Source: Thiemannella venezuelensis
GTDB taxonomy: Bacteria > Actinomycetota > Actinomycetes > Streptosporangiales > Streptosporangiaceae
Assembly: GCF_014203605.1 (NCBI RefSeq)
Contig: NZ_JACHJJ010000006.1
Span: 1 to 64,000, forward strand
Length of the DNA: 64,000 bases
Direction: 5' to 3'
Shown: positions 7,736 through 18,602 of the stretch, in pieces
Numbering within the stretch: the first letter of the stretch is position 1
How the letters are laid out: each line of letters begins with the position of its first letter
Notes under the pieces: generated by a model
Told to the model about the DNA's origin: nothing
Database searches by the model: none
Seen by the model: the letters and a program-made list of their open reading frames with translations, nothing else
Program-made: the position numbers and the translations under genes

Positions 7736-9046
7736 TCACCGTGCCCGGGAGCGGAGGTGAGGGTTCTCCGCCGTCACGTCGCGCGGGGTGATGCGGAAGC
7801 CCTGCCAGTGGACCGGCATGGGGTCGGCGTCCTCGTCGCGGGCGACGTGGTGGTAGCTCACGTTGACCCAGAGCACGGGGTCGGTGAGCCGCTCGGAGCC
7901 GGCGTAGCGGTCGACGCTCGGCGCGCAGTCCGGGGAGGGGTTGTTGGTCGCCAGCCGCTCGCACGCGCGGTACTGGCTCACGTAGAGGTCGGCCCTGGTG
8001 AACGCCTCGTCCCGCGGCCCGCGGTACTGCGCGCTGGCGGAGTTGTTGATCTCCCAGGAGACCGGGTGCCCGTCGGCGTTGCGGCTCTCGGTGTCGACCA
8101 CCCGCCACCACCGGGTCCGGCCGTTGACCGCCCTGGTCTCCTTGGTGAACCTCGTGCGGACGAGCGTGCGCGCGGCCGTGCCGGAGCCGGTGAAGTCGTA
8201 CTGCTCGACGACGTCGTTCTCCCTGCCGTCGACGTCGAAGTCCAGCCGCCAGAAGATGTTGTGGCTGTGGCTCTGCTCGACGTGGCTGCCGCCCGTCCCG
8301 GTCGGCCAGCCGTGCCCGGTCTCGGCGGTGAAGCCGGACAGGGAGCCGGTCGCGCCCACGCGCGGGGTGATCGCGCCGTCGTCGGAGAACGCCCACTCGA
8401 CCAGGTAGGTGTACCAGCCCACCTGGAAGGCGGAGTAGACCGCCAGGTCGTGGCCCTGGGCGGAGAGCGCCGGCTCCTCGAAGCGGGACTTCAGGTAGGC
8501 GTGGCCGCGCGGCCGGGTGGTGACGCAGACGTACTGCCCGCGGCGCTGCCCGCCGGGGCAGTCGGCGGACTGCAGCGGGACGGCGATCTCGCCGAGGGTG
8601 CCGATGTCGTGGAAGCGGGGCTCGCCGCTGTCGTAGGGCACGTGGATCTGGGCCAGGGCGGTGCTGCGCAGCACGGAGGTCTCGCGCCCGCCGGCCGGCG
8701 TGTAGGCGACGTCGGTGAGGGTGAGCCCCTCGATGGTCCGCATCTCCCAGCAGAGCCGCCAGCGCGCGCCGTTCGGCAGCCTGCGGTCGACGAGGTACGG
8801 CGCGCCGCACGCGGGGCGGGCCGGGGCCGTGCGGGAGGCGGGAGCCGTACGGGGCGGGACCGCGCGGGCGGGGACGGTGCCCGCCGGGGCGGTGCCGGTG
8901 CCGGAGGGGACTTCACGGGCCTCACGGGCCTCGCGGGCCTCGCGGGTCTCACGGCCGGCGGTGGCGCCGCCGGCGGCCGGGACGCCCGCCAGGCCGGCGG
9001 CCAGCGCGAGGAGGAGAAGGGTCAGGGGGAGCCGCACGGTCACCAT
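7736..9046 (-). CDS. Secreted copper-amine-oxidase-like protein with altered cofactor site
   Basis: A 436-residue protein with a signal peptide (about residues 1-30, A-A-G-G-A-T-A end), a low-complexity Arg/Glu/Ala/Pro stretch (31-78) and a copper amine oxidase catalytic fold. H260-S-H262-N followed by F-W-R-L-D-F-D-V-D-G matches the H-x-H copper site, and V-S-Y-H-H near residues 397-400, before M-P-V, supplies the third His. In true enzymes the topaquinone Tyr lies in N-Y-(D/E); here the aligned site is W211-Y212-T213 before the D-D-G-x-I and A-T-G motifs. The Tyr is kept but both neighbours are changed. It may bind copper without oxidising amines. The start overlaps the stop of the upstream partner. 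Confidence 0.75.
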   Translation of the reverse strand: MVTVRLPLTLLLLALAAGLAGVPAAGGATAGRETREAREAREAREVPSGTGTAPAGTVPARAVPPRTAPASRTAPARPACGAPYLVDRRLPNGARWRLCWEMRTIEGLTLTDVAYTPAGGRETSVLRSTALAQIHVPYDSGEPRFHDIGTLGEIAVPLQSADCPGGQRRGQYVCVTTRPRGHAYLKSRFEEPALSAQGHDLAVYSAFQVGWYTYLVEWAFSDDGAITPRVGATGSLSGFTAETGHGWPTGTGGSHVEQSHSHNIFWRLDFDVDGRENDVVEQYDFTGSGTAARTLVRTRFTKETRAVNGRTRWWRVVDTESRNADGHPVSWEINNSASAQYRGPRDEAFTRADLYVSQYRACERLATNNPSPDCAPSVDRYAGSERLTDPVLWVNVSYHHVARDEDADPMPVHWQGFRITPRDVTAENPHLRSRAR

Positions 9047-9714
9047 TCCAGGGCGATGATCTTCTTGGCGGACAGGTCGACGGCGATCCGGGTGGTGTCC
9101 AGCCACGTCCCGTCCGGAAGCCGGGCGAAGAGCCGCACGCAGCGGTGGGTGCGGCAGGCCGCCGCGGCCGCGCCGTGCCGCCGCGGCGTGTAGACCAGTG
9201 CCCGCAGGCCCAGGTCGGAGGCCGAGCGCAGGGGCCTGCCCGCGGCCTCGGCGTAGGCGGCCCGGATCCGCTTCCCGTGCCCGGGGTCGGCCAGCAGCAG
9301 CTCCGCGGCCCTGGCCTCCTCCGTCCTGGACGGGGGAGGCCGCACGCCCCGGCCCGCGCTCTCGGCCACGACCTCGCCCCGGCCGAGGTCCACGGTCCGC
9401 ACGATGAGCCGGTCGGTGCCGTAGTCGTAGATGTAGGCGTCGGCGCGGCGCAGGTGGGCGGCGGCCTTGTCGTCGTCGCGCTCGACGTAGAGGAGTTCGA
9501 CCCGCCCGGTCGACATGCGCGTGCGCAGCGTGGCGGAGGCGATCTCGCCCGCCCGCGCGATCTCGTCGCCGGTCAGCGGGTCTCCCGGGGCCGGTGGCCG
9601 GAGGGCGGAGCGGGCGGCCTGCGGCCCCTGGTCGCCGGCGGCCAGGAGGAGCGATCCCGCCAGGGCGAGCACTCCCATGCCCGCGAGCGCCACCGCGGTC
9701 CGGCCTCGCCCCAT
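9040..9714 (-). CDS. Exported partner protein, N-domain-like half of a split amine-oxidase system
   Basis: A 224-residue protein with an N-terminal signal/anchor (hydrophobic residues about 7-26 after M-G-R-G-R). It then has P-L-T-G-D-E-I-A-R-A, a start seen in the N-terminal accessory domains of copper amine oxidases, D-A-Y-I-Y-D-Y, and a V-D-L-G-R-G-E-V-V segment. Gene 3' end (TCA complement at 9040-9042) and the next gene's ATG (9046) overlap, so the pair is co-translated. I infer that the two genes are the N- and C-terminal halves of one amine-oxidase-like architecture. A good AAAGGAG lies before the start, and a separate operator-like site lies upstream at 9725-9758. Confidence 0.6.
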   Translation of the reverse strand: MGRGRTAVALAGMGVLALAGSLLLAAGDQGPQAARSALRPPAPGDPLTGDEIARAGEIASATLRTRMSTGRVELLYVERDDDKAAAHLRRADAYIYDYGTDRLIVRTVDLGRGEVVAESAGRGVRPPPSRTEEARAAELLLADPGHGKRIRAAYAEAAGRPLRSASDLGLRALVYTPRRHGAAAAACRTHRCVRLFARLPDGTWLDTTRIAVDLSAKKIIALEW

Positions 9715-9724
9715 GACGGCTCCT

Positions 9725-9758
9725 TTACTCGTCGCGTACTTTCGTATGCGAAGAGTAA
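9725..9758. promoter_or_regulatory. Imperfect inverted repeat before the oxidase-like pair
   Basis: TTACTC (9725-9730) and GAGTAA (9753-9758) are inverted around a core containing TTTCGTATGCGAA. The site is in the 73-bp gap between pep2 and the oxidase-like pair, 11 nt from the start at 9714. It is more AT-rich than its surroundings. It could be an internal promoter/operator letting the inserted pair be controlled apart from the glucan genes. Confidence 0.45.
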
Positions 9759-9787
9759 TGGTTTCCGTGATGATGGGCGGGGTGAAT

Positions 9788-11098
9788 TCAGTGGCCGAAG
9801 GCGGCGAGCGGGATGGGGAGCCAGGAGGGGCGGTTGCGCGCCTCGTAGACCACCTCGTAGACGGCCTTGGCCAGTTCCAGGGAGCGGAGCAGGACGGCGT
9901 CCTCGCCGCGCAGCCGCCCGCCGCCCGCCGAGTAGCCGGCCAGGAACGACGAGCGGTTGAGCTCGGCCCACTCGACCGCCCGCGGGAGCAGGTCCTCGGC
10001 CGCGTCGTGGTCGGCCAGCAGGTGCCGGGCGGCGTAGTCGAACGAGCGGAGCATCCCGGCCACGTCGCGCAGCGGAGAGCTCAGCGCGCGGCGCTCGGCC
10101 AGCGGCTGGCCCGGCTCGCCCTCGAAGTCGAGCACGATCCAGTCGGTGGGGGTGCGCATCACCTGGCCGAGGTGGTAGTCGCCGTGCACCCGCTGGACCG
10201 GGACGTCGTGGGCCACGGCGGCCACCCGCCGGTAGGCCTCCTCGGCGACGTGGGCGTGCTCGGCCAGCTCGGGGACCTCGGCGACGGCCTGCTCCAGCTT
10301 GCGGCGCTGGTCGTCGACCATGCGCCTGACCTCGGCCGCGTCCATCACGCCGGTCGGGAAGGCGGCGGCCATCTCGTGGTGGACCTCGGCGGTGGCCGTG
10401 CCGAGCCGGAAGGACTCGGCGCTGAAGTCGCCGCCCGCGTCGGAGGCCGACTCCTCCATGGAGGCGTACAGGTCGCGCACGCTCGCCAGTGCCAGCGCCC
10501 AGCCGTCGTTGGCGTTGGAGAGGAACTCCTGGGTCATCGCGAGCGTGGTGGGCTCGCCGTCGAGGTCGGTCTCGATCCAGCCGTACGGCTGCGCGATGTG
10601 CGCCGCCTTGCGCAGCGCCAGCGCGTTGACGATCTCCAGTTCGGGGTTGACGCCCGGGATCAGGCGGCGGAACAGCTTGCAGATGTAGGTCTCGCCGTAC
10701 ACCAGGGAGGTGTTGGACTGCTCGGCGCCGAGCACCAGGCTCCGCGGCGAGCTGTCGATGTGCACGCCCTCCAGGTGGCGGAAGCGCAGCGGGCCGATGT
10801 CGCGCCCGTCGGACATCGCCTCCAGCAGCACGCCGGTCAGGTCGGCGTCGTGGGCGGCGTCGTAGAGGCCGTCGCCGATCTGCGCGTGCCGGAGCCTGTC
10901 GGGCAGGTCGCTTTCGCAGCAGCCGAGCAGGATCTGGTAGCGGTCCCGGGCGCCGTTCTGGCGGACCGAGACGATGAGGTGGCGCAGGCCGGGGGCGAGT
11001 TCGACGTCGGAGTCGACGGCGAGCCCGTCGATCGGACGCCCCTTACCGGCGAACCAGCGCTGGTGCGTCATCCATCCGGTAAGGAGCTCCGTCAACAT
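9788..11098 (-). CDS. pep2: Maltokinase
   Basis: Phosphorylates maltose with ATP to give maltose-1-phosphate, the donor used by GlgE. The 436-residue protein has the aminoglycoside-phosphotransferase-like fold: V-H-G-D-Y-H-L-G-Q-V (catalytic loop) and I-V-L-D-F-E-G-E-P-G (metal-binding loop). It also has the family hallmarks R-W-F-A-G-K at the N-terminus and R-P-S-W-L-P-I-P near the end. It starts 3 nt after the treS stop (11102-11104), so the two genes are cotranscribed and probably coupled. In some actinobacteria treS and pep2 are fused; here they are separate. Confidence 0.94.
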   Translation of the reverse strand: MLTELLTGWMTHQRWFAGKGRPIDGLAVDSDVELAPGLRHLIVSVRQNGARDRYQILLGCCESDLPDRLRHAQIGDGLYDAAHDADLTGVLLEAMSDGRDIGPLRFRHLEGVHIDSSPRSLVLGAEQSNTSLVYGETYICKLFRRLIPGVNPELEIVNALALRKAAHIAQPYGWIETDLDGEPTTLAMTQEFLSNANDGWALALASVRDLYASMEESASDAGGDFSAESFRLGTATAEVHHEMAAAFPTGVMDAAEVRRMVDDQRRKLEQAVAEVPELAEHAHVAEEAYRRVAAVAHDVPVQRVHGDYHLGQVMRTPTDWIVLDFEGEPGQPLAERRALSSPLRDVAGMLRSFDYAARHLLADHDAAEDLLPRAVEWAELNRSSFLAGYSAGGGRLRGEDAVLLRSLELAKAVYEVVYEARNRPSWLPIPLAAFGH

Positions 11099-11101
11099 GG
11101 C

Positions 11102-12805
<1,704 letters not shown>

Positions 12806-12846
12806 GTAGGACTCCCCGCTGCTCTGCCGTATCACGCCCGGCCGGC

Positions 12847-15006
12847 CTACCTGTGGCCCGCCGCCGGGCGCAGGGTGAGGATGTGCGCCGGGTGGATGTG
12901 GGGATCGAGGCGCACGTAGTTCGACTGCCGCCAGCGGTACGACTCGCCGGAGAGCTCGTCGTCGACGACGAACTCGGCATGCCAGTCGAGACCGAGGGCG
13001 GGCATGTCCAGGGACACCGTCGCCTCGTGGGTGTGGTGCGGATCGAGATTGACGACTGCCAGAACGACGTCGCCCAGGCCGTGCCGTCGTGAGGCCGTGT
13101 CGTGGGAGCCCGGGAGCCGCTTGGAGAAGCAGACGAGATCCGGGTGGTCGACGCTGTGGAACCGTAGATTACGCAATTCCTGCAGGGCCGGGTGGGCTCT
13201 TCGGAACAAATTCAGCTGCGTGATGAACGGCGCCAGGCTTCGCCCTTCTCGTTCCGCTTCATCCCAATTACGCGGTCTATACTGATATTTTTCGCTATCA
13301 AGGTATTCTTCACTGCCGGGACGGACCGGGACGTTCTCCGCGAGCTCGTAGCCTGCGTACACGCCCCAGGTGGGCGCGGCCAGTGCCGCGAGGACCGCTC
13401 TGATGCGGAATGCCGGAACACCCCCGTGCTGAAGGTATTCGTGAAGAATGTCCGGAGTGTTAACGAACACGTTCGGCCGCATGAAATGCGAGGTCTCGTG
13501 GGAGAGCTCGCTGAGATAGCTCTCGACGTCGCTCTTGGAGTTCTTCCACGTGTAGTACGTGTACGACTGGTGGAACCCGACCTTCGCCAGCGCCTGCATC
13601 ATCGCCGGCCGGGTGAACGCCTCCGCCAGGAACAGCACGTCGGGGTCGGTGGTGTGGACGTCGGCCAGCAGCCGCTCCCAGAACGCCACCGGCTTGGTGT
13701 GCGGGTTGTCCACCCGGAAGATCCGCACGCCGTGGTCCATCCACACCTTCACCACCCGCTTGACCTCGGCGTAGATGCCCTCCGGGTCGTTGTCGAAGTT
13801 GAGCGGGTAGATGTCCTGGTACTTCTTCGGCGGGTTCTCCGCGTACGCGATCGAGCCGTCGGCGCGGATGTTGAACCACTCCGGGTGGTCCCTGACCCAC
13901 GGATGGTCGGGCGAGCACTGCAGGGCCAGGTCGAGGGCGATCTCCATGCCGAGCTCGCGGGCCCGGCCCACGAAGGCGTCGAAGTCCTCGAAGGTGCCGA
14001 GGTCGGGGTGGATCGCGTCGTGCCCGCCCTCCTCGGAGCCGATCGCCCACGGCGAGCCCGGGTCGTACGGCTCGGGCGTCAGCGTGTTGTTGCGCCCCTT
14101 GCGGAAGCTGTGCCCGATCGGGTGGATCGGCGGCAGGTAGACGACGTCGAAACCCATCCTCGCCACGGCGGGCAGCCGCTCGGTCGCGGTCCTGAAGGTC
14201 CCCGACTTCGGGGCGGCGTCCCGCTCGACGATCGCCCCCTCGGAACGGGGGAAGAACTCGTACCAGGACCCGAACAGCGCCCGGCGCCGGTGGACCACGA
14301 CCGCGTGCCGGGGCGACTTCGTCACCAGGTCGCGCAGCGGGTGCGCGCGCAGCAGCTCGGCCGTCTCCGGGAGCTGCGCCACGGCGAACCGGGCCCGCGG
14401 GTCGATGGCCTCGTCGCGCAGCCGGGCCGCCACCGCCTGGAGCGCCGCCCGGTGCCCGCACGCGCCGTTGCCGTTGCGGTGCCCGTTGCCGTTACCGCCG
14501 CCGTTGCGGTGGCCGGCGCCGCCCGAGTGCCCGGTGCTCTCGCTCGCGTGCGAGCCGTTCCCGCCCGGCTCGTCCTCGTCGGCCTCGCCGTACCTGGCCG
14601 CGCAGTCGGCGGGCCGTACGGCCTTCGCCGCGCGCTCGAAGAGCCTGGCGCCCTCCTCGCACATCAGGTCGGCGTCCATGCCCCGCGGGATCTTGATGCC
14701 CGCGTCGTGCATCCAGGTGGCCACGGGATCGCTCCACGCCTCGACGCGGAAGTTCCAGGTGCCCTCGGTGGGCAGCGTCACCTCCACGCCCCAGCGGTCG
14801 GTTCCGGGGGCCAGCTCGTGCATGCGCAGCAGCGGCCCGCGCACGCCGTCCGGGCCGATCAGCACGGCGCCGGCGGCCACCGCGTCGTGTCCCTCGCGGA
14901 ACACGACGGCGGTGATCTCGAAGGTCTCACCCGCTGCGGCCTTGGCGGGCCGGCGCCCGCCCTCGACGGTGGGGTGAATGTCCTGGATAGGGATTCGTCC
15001 GATCAT
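12847..15006 (-). CDS. glgE: Alpha-1,4-glucan:maltose-1-phosphate maltosyltransferase
   Basis: Extends glucan chains with maltosyl units from maltose-1-phosphate. Length 719. N-terminal sandwich domain, then the GH13 core with [14 protein letters not shown]433-N-P-H-T-K (nucleophile) and L-A-E462-A-F-T-R (acid/base). The known S. coelicolor enzyme has these at 394 and 423, so both are shifted by 39. A Gly/His/Asn-rich low-complexity insert at about residues 141-186 accounts for the shift. Between about 13160 and 13490 the gene uses many rare, AT-rich codons (AGA, AAA, TAT, AAT). It heads the minus-strand cluster and is divergent from glgP. Confidence 0.96.
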   Translation of the reverse strand: MIGRIPIQDIHPTVEGGRRPAKAAAGETFEITAVVFREGHDAVAAGAVLIGPDGVRGPLLRMHELAPGTDRWGVEVTLPTEGTWNFRVEAWSDPVATWMHDAGIKIPRGMDADLMCEEGARLFERAAKAVRPADCAARYGEADEDEPGGNGSHASESTGHSGGAGHRNGGGNGNGHRNGNGACGHRAALQAVAARLRDEAIDPRARFAVAQLPETAELLRAHPLRDLVTKSPRHAVVVHRRRALFGSWYEFFPRSEGAIVERDAAPKSGTFRTATERLPAVARMGFDVVYLPPIHPIGHSFRKGRNNTLTPEPYDPGSPWAIGSEEGGHDAIHPDLGTFEDFDAFVGRARELGMEIALDLALQCSPDHPWVRDHPEWFNIRADGSIAYAENPPKKYQDIYPLNFDNDPEGIYAEVKRVVKVWMDHGVRIFRVDNPHTKPVAFWERLLADVHTTDPDVLFLAEAFTRPAMMQALAKVGFHQSYTYYTWKNSKSDVESYLSELSHETSHFMRPNVFVNTPDILHEYLQHGGVPAFRIRAVLAALAAPTWGVYAGYELAENVPVRPGSEEYLDSEKYQYRPRNWDEAEREGRSLAPFITQLNLFRRAHPALQELRNLRFHSVDHPDLVCFSKRLPGSHDTASRRHGLGDVVLAVVNLDPHHTHEATVSLDMPALGLDWHAEFVVDDELSGESYRWRQSNYVRLDPHIHPAHILTLRPAAGHR

Positions 15007-15353
15007 CGCGTCTCACGGTAGCGACGGCACACCCGGTACCGCCGGGAGGTTTCGGGCAAGAAAGACCCTTGCTTCTTCAAGCATCCTTTTGGCCGGCCCC
15101 GGGGCATGACGGCGCACTGTCCCCGTGTGGACGGCCGGATCCCGGGGACAGGTCGGTGTTCATAGGTTGGGTTGCCCCAATAGTCGCCCTTCATGCGTGC
15201 CCGCGGAAGAGGCCGCCCTTTCCTTTCGGAGCAGATCTTTCGTCGGTCCGCGCGCCCGGCGCGTCGTGTTTGGACCGGTGCGATAGCGGTGAGGGGGAGA
15301 CGCGTGAGCATTCTGGTCGCCCTCGTGGCGTTGAGTAACTAGGGTCTGGCAGC
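15007..15353. promoter_or_regulatory. Divergent glgE/glgP intergenic region
   Basis: This 347-bp gap holds no gene that I can support. It must carry both promoters. TAGGGT at 15340-15345 lies 8 nt before the glgP GTG and would make that mRNA leaderless. Small inverted repeats are seen: CTTG..CAAG at 15068-15081, and TTGGG-TTGC-CCCAA at 15167-15180, either of which might bind a sugar-responsive regulator. No specific operator can be named. Confidence 0.5.
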
Positions 15354-17936
15354 GTGAGAGCAATCCGCAGGTTCACCGTCCGAACCGTCCTTCCTTCGGA
15401 GCTGGCCTCTCTCGGCGAGCTCGTGCAGAACCTCCGCTGGTCCTGGCACCCCGAGACGCTCGACCTGTTCGCCGAGGTCGATCCGGTCACCTGGGAACGG
15501 GTCGGCCACGACCCGGTGGCGCTGCTGGGCGCGGTCGAGCCCGAGCGCCTGCGCGAGCTGGCCGCCGACCGCCGGTTCCTGCGGCGGCTCGCCGACGCCG
15601 CCGACGACCTGCGCGAGTACATGACCGCCCCGCGGTGGTACCAGTCCATGCCGGACGCCGCCCGGGCCATCGGCTACTTCTCGCCGGAGTACGGCATCGC
15701 CTCCGCGCTCCCGCAGTACTCCGGGGGCCTGGGCATCCTCGCCGGCGACCACCTCAAGGCGGCCAGCGACCTCGGCGTGCCGATCCTCGCGGTCGGCCTG
15801 CTCTACCGGCACGGCTACTTCACCCAGTCCCTCTCGCCCGAGGGCTGGCAGCTGGAGCACTACCCCTCGCTCGACCCCGGGGGCCTGCCGCTGACGCTCC
15901 TGAAGGAGGAGGACGGCACGCCCGTCCGGATCCGGATCGGCCTGCCCGAGCACCGCGTGCTCCACGCCCAGCTCTGGGTGGCGCAGGTGGGCCGGGTCCC
16001 GCTGCTGCTGCTCGACTCCGACGTGGCCGAGAACGACAACGCCGAGCGCGACGTCACCGACCGCCTGTACGGCGGCGGCACCGACCACCGCCTCAAGCAG
16101 GAGCTGCTGCTCGGCATCGGCGGCGTGCGCGCCATCCGCGCCTACTGCCGGATCACCGGCCACCCCGAGCCCGAGGTGTTCCACACCAACGAGGGCCACG
16201 CCGGCTTCCTCGGCCTGGAGCGCATCCGCGAGCTCACCGAGGCCAGGCTCTCCTTCGAGGAGGCGCTGGAGGCCGTGCGGGCCGGGACCGTCTTCACCAC
16301 CCACACCCCCGTCCCCGCCGGCATCGACCGCTTCCCGACCGAGCTGATCGCCCGCCAGTTCGGCGGCGAGAACTCCTGGCCCACCGTCCCGGTCGACCGC
16401 ATCCTGGCGCTCGGCGCCGAGGAGGAGCCCGGCAAGTTCAACATGGCCGCGATGGGCATGCGCCTGGCCCAGCGGGTCAACGGCGTCTCGGAGCTGCACG
16501 GCGAGGTCAGCCGGGAGATGTTCCAGGGGCTCTGGCCGGGCTTCGACGTGGCCGAGGTGCCGATCGGCTCGATCACCAACGGCGTGCACGCCCCCACCTG
16601 GGTCGGCCGGGAGATCATGGAGCTGGCCGGGCGGGAGCTGCCCTCGCTGGTGGACCGGGCCCAGGGCTGGGAGGGCGTGAGCAAGATCTCCGACGAGGAG
16701 ATCTGGGGCATCCGCGGCAGGCTCCGCGCCCGCCTCGTCGAGGCGGCCCGGGTCCGGCTCCGCCGCTCCTGGATCGACCGCGGCGCCTCGACCGCCGAGC
16801 TCGGCTGGATCGACGACGCCCTCGACCCGGAGGTGCTGACCATCGGCTTCGCCCGCCGGGTGCCCTCCTACAAGCGCCTGACCCTGATGCTCTCGGACCC
16901 GGTACGGCTCCGCGGCCTCCTGCTCGACCCCGACAAGCCGGTCCAGATCGTGATCGCGGGCAAGGCGCACCCGGCCGACGAGGGCGGCAAGAAGCTCATC
17001 CAGCAGATCGTGAAGTTCGCCGACCAGGAGGGCGTGCGGCACCGCATCGTCTTCCTGCCCGACTACGACATGGCCCTCGGCCAGCTCATGGTCCAGGGCT
17101 GCGACGTGTGGATGAACAACCCGCTGCGCCCCCTGGAGGCCTGCGGGACCAGCGGCATGAAGGCCGCGCTCAACGGCGGGCTCAACCTGTCGATCCGCGA
17201 CGGCTGGTGGGACGAGTGGTACGACGGCACCAACGGCTGGGCCATCCCCACCGCCGACGGCGTCGCCGACCCCGACCGCCGCGACGAGCTGGAGGCCGCC
17301 GCGCTCTACGACCTGATCGACCACGAGGTGGCCGACCGGTTCTACGACCGGCCCGCCGACGGCCTGCCCCGCCGCTGGCTGGAGATGGTCCGCCACACCC
17401 TGTCCTCGCTGGGTCCCAAGGTCCTGGCCGGCCGGATGCTCCGCGACTACGTCGTCGGCCTCTACGTCCCCGCCGCGAAGTCGGCGCGGGTCCTGACGGC
17501 CGACGGCAACGAGCAGGCCAAGGGCTTCGCCGCCTGGAAGCTCCGGGTCGGCCGGGCCTGGCCGGGCGTCCGGGTCGAGCACGTCGAGGCCGCCGGGCTG
17601 GGCGACACCCCCGAGGTCGGGGCCGCGCTGGAGCTGCGGGCCACGATCGCCCTGGGCGAGCTGGAGCCCGGCGACATCCAGGTCCAGGCCGCCTACGGCC
17701 GGGTGGGCCTCCACGACGAGCTGGTCGCGCCCGCCTACGCGCCGCTGAGCGTCGAGTCCCAGGGCGACGACGGCAGGGCCGTGTTCACCGGCACGATCCC
17801 GCTGGAGCGCACCGGGGCCTTCGGCTACACCGTCCGCGCCGTCCCGGCCCACCATCTGATGGCGGCCCCCGCCGAGCTCGGCCTGATCGCCGTGCCGGAG
17901 GAGCCCGCCGGCATGACCAACGGCACCCTCCGCTGA
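15354..17936 (+). CDS. glgP: Alpha-glucan phosphorylase (DUF3417-containing, actinobacterial type)
   Basis: Releases glucose-1-phosphate from alpha-1,4-glucan with phosphate. The 860-residue protein begins with a DUF3417 domain (L-V-Q-N-L-R-W-S-W-H-P-E, about residues 20-40) and then the phosphorylase domain: G-Y-F-S-P-E-Y-G-I, E-V-F-H-T-N-E-G-H, A-R-R-V-P-S-Y-K-R, and E-A-C-G-T-S-G-M-K-A-A-L-N-G, where the Lys carries pyridoxal phosphate. It is divergent from glgE, so synthesis and breakdown of the same polymer are set side by side. GTG start with a -10-like box directly upstream; no clear SD. Confidence 0.95.
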   Translation: MRAIRRFTVRTVLPSELASLGELVQNLRWSWHPETLDLFAEVDPVTWERVGHDPVALLGAVEPERLRELAADRRFLRRLADAADDLREYMTAPRWYQSMPDAARAIGYFSPEYGIASALPQYSGGLGILAGDHLKAASDLGVPILAVGLLYRHGYFTQSLSPEGWQLEHYPSLDPGGLPLTLLKEEDGTPVRIRIGLPEHRVLHAQLWVAQVGRVPLLLLDSDVAENDNAERDVTDRLYGGGTDHRLKQELLLGIGGVRAIRAYCRITGHPEPEVFHTNEGHAGFLGLERIRELTEARLSFEEALEAVRAGTVFTTHTPVPAGIDRFPTELIARQFGGENSWPTVPVDRILALGAEEEPGKFNMAAMGMRLAQRVNGVSELHGEVSREMFQGLWPGFDVAEVPIGSITNGVHAPTWVGREIMELAGRELPSLVDRAQGWEGVSKISDEEIWGIRGRLRARLVEAARVRLRRSWIDRGASTAELGWIDDALDPEVLTIGFARRVPSYKRLTLMLSDPVRLRGLLLDPDKPVQIVIAGKAHPADEGGKKLIQQIVKFADQEGVRHRIVFLPDYDMALGQLMVQGCDVWMNNPLRPLEACGTSGMKAALNGGLNLSIRDGWWDEWYDGTNGWAIPTADGVADPDRRDELEAAALYDLIDHEVADRFYDRPADGLPRRWLEMVRHTLSSLGPKVLAGRMLRDYVVGLYVPAAKSARVLTADGNEQAKGFAAWKLRVGRAWPGVRVEHVEAAGLGDTPEVGAALELRATIALGELEPGDIQVQAAYGRVGLHDELVAPAYAPLSVESQGDDGRAVFTGTIPLERTGAFGYTVRAVPAHHLMAAPAELGLIAVPEEPAGMTNGTLR

Positions 17937-18059
17937 TGGGAGCCACCGGGTAGCCGACCGGGCGGACTCGGTGCCTGGCAGCCGCTGACCCGATCCGACC
18001 CGGCCTGGCCGCGGCCGGTCGTTCCGCAGCGGCGAAGACCGTGATGGAGAATGCCGGGT

Positions 18060-18563
18060 ATGACCGCGGATCATGCCCGGCGATCGGAGATCGTGCGCAG
18101 GACGATCGTCACCGGTGCCCTCGGCGGCGCCGGGACAGGACTGGTGATGCTCGTGCTCACCGGCCTCCTGCTGCGGGACCTCGGGCTGCTCGACTTCGAC
18201 GAGATGCTGCCCCAGCTGTGGCAGACGAGCTTCTTCTCCATCGTGCTCGGCCTGCTCGCGGGGGTCGTCGCCGCGCTGCCCGTCGCGGCGGTCATGGCGC
18301 TCGCGGTCCGTTGGCTGGCCGTACGCCGGGTGCGGGCGCAACTGGTGTGCGCGTCCGCGTGCGCGGTCGCCGCCGTCGTGCTGACGGGGGTGATCATCAT
18401 GCTGGTTGCCGGGACGGCCCCCTGGGAGTGGTTCGCAGCCCACCCCGCTCCCTGGGTCCCGGTGGTGGCGGCGGCGGGCCTCGGAAGCTGGCGCGGGCCG
18501 TACCTGGTCGCCGGCCGTTCGGCGGCCGGATCTGCTGCGCCCGGACGGTCTCCAGGCGCCTGA
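18060..18563 (+). CDS. Four-segment membrane protein, paralogue of 20163-20786
   Basis: A protein of 167 residues with four hydrophobic segments (about residues 18-38, 55-78, 100-125, 135-152). No family is recognised. It aligns by eye with the protein at 20163-20786: a basic N-terminus, G-A-L-G-G-x-x-T-G, a V-C-A-S-A-C-A helix and a final segment ending G-P-Y-L-V-A. The start is taken at ATG 18060, with GGAG about 10 nt upstream; ATG 18051 is possible. It follows glgP on the same strand after a 123-bp gap. Confidence 0.6.
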   Translation: MTADHARRSEIVRRTIVTGALGGAGTGLVMLVLTGLLLRDLGLLDFDEMLPQLWQTSFFSIVLGLLAGVVAALPVAAVMALAVRWLAVRRVRAQLVCASACAVAAVVLTGVIIMLVAGTAPWEWFAAHPAPWVPVVAAAGLGSWRGPYLVAGRSAAGSAAPGRSPGA

Positions 18564-18602
18564 GCCGGAGGACGTCCTCCGGGACGGATAGGGTTCTCCG
18601 CC

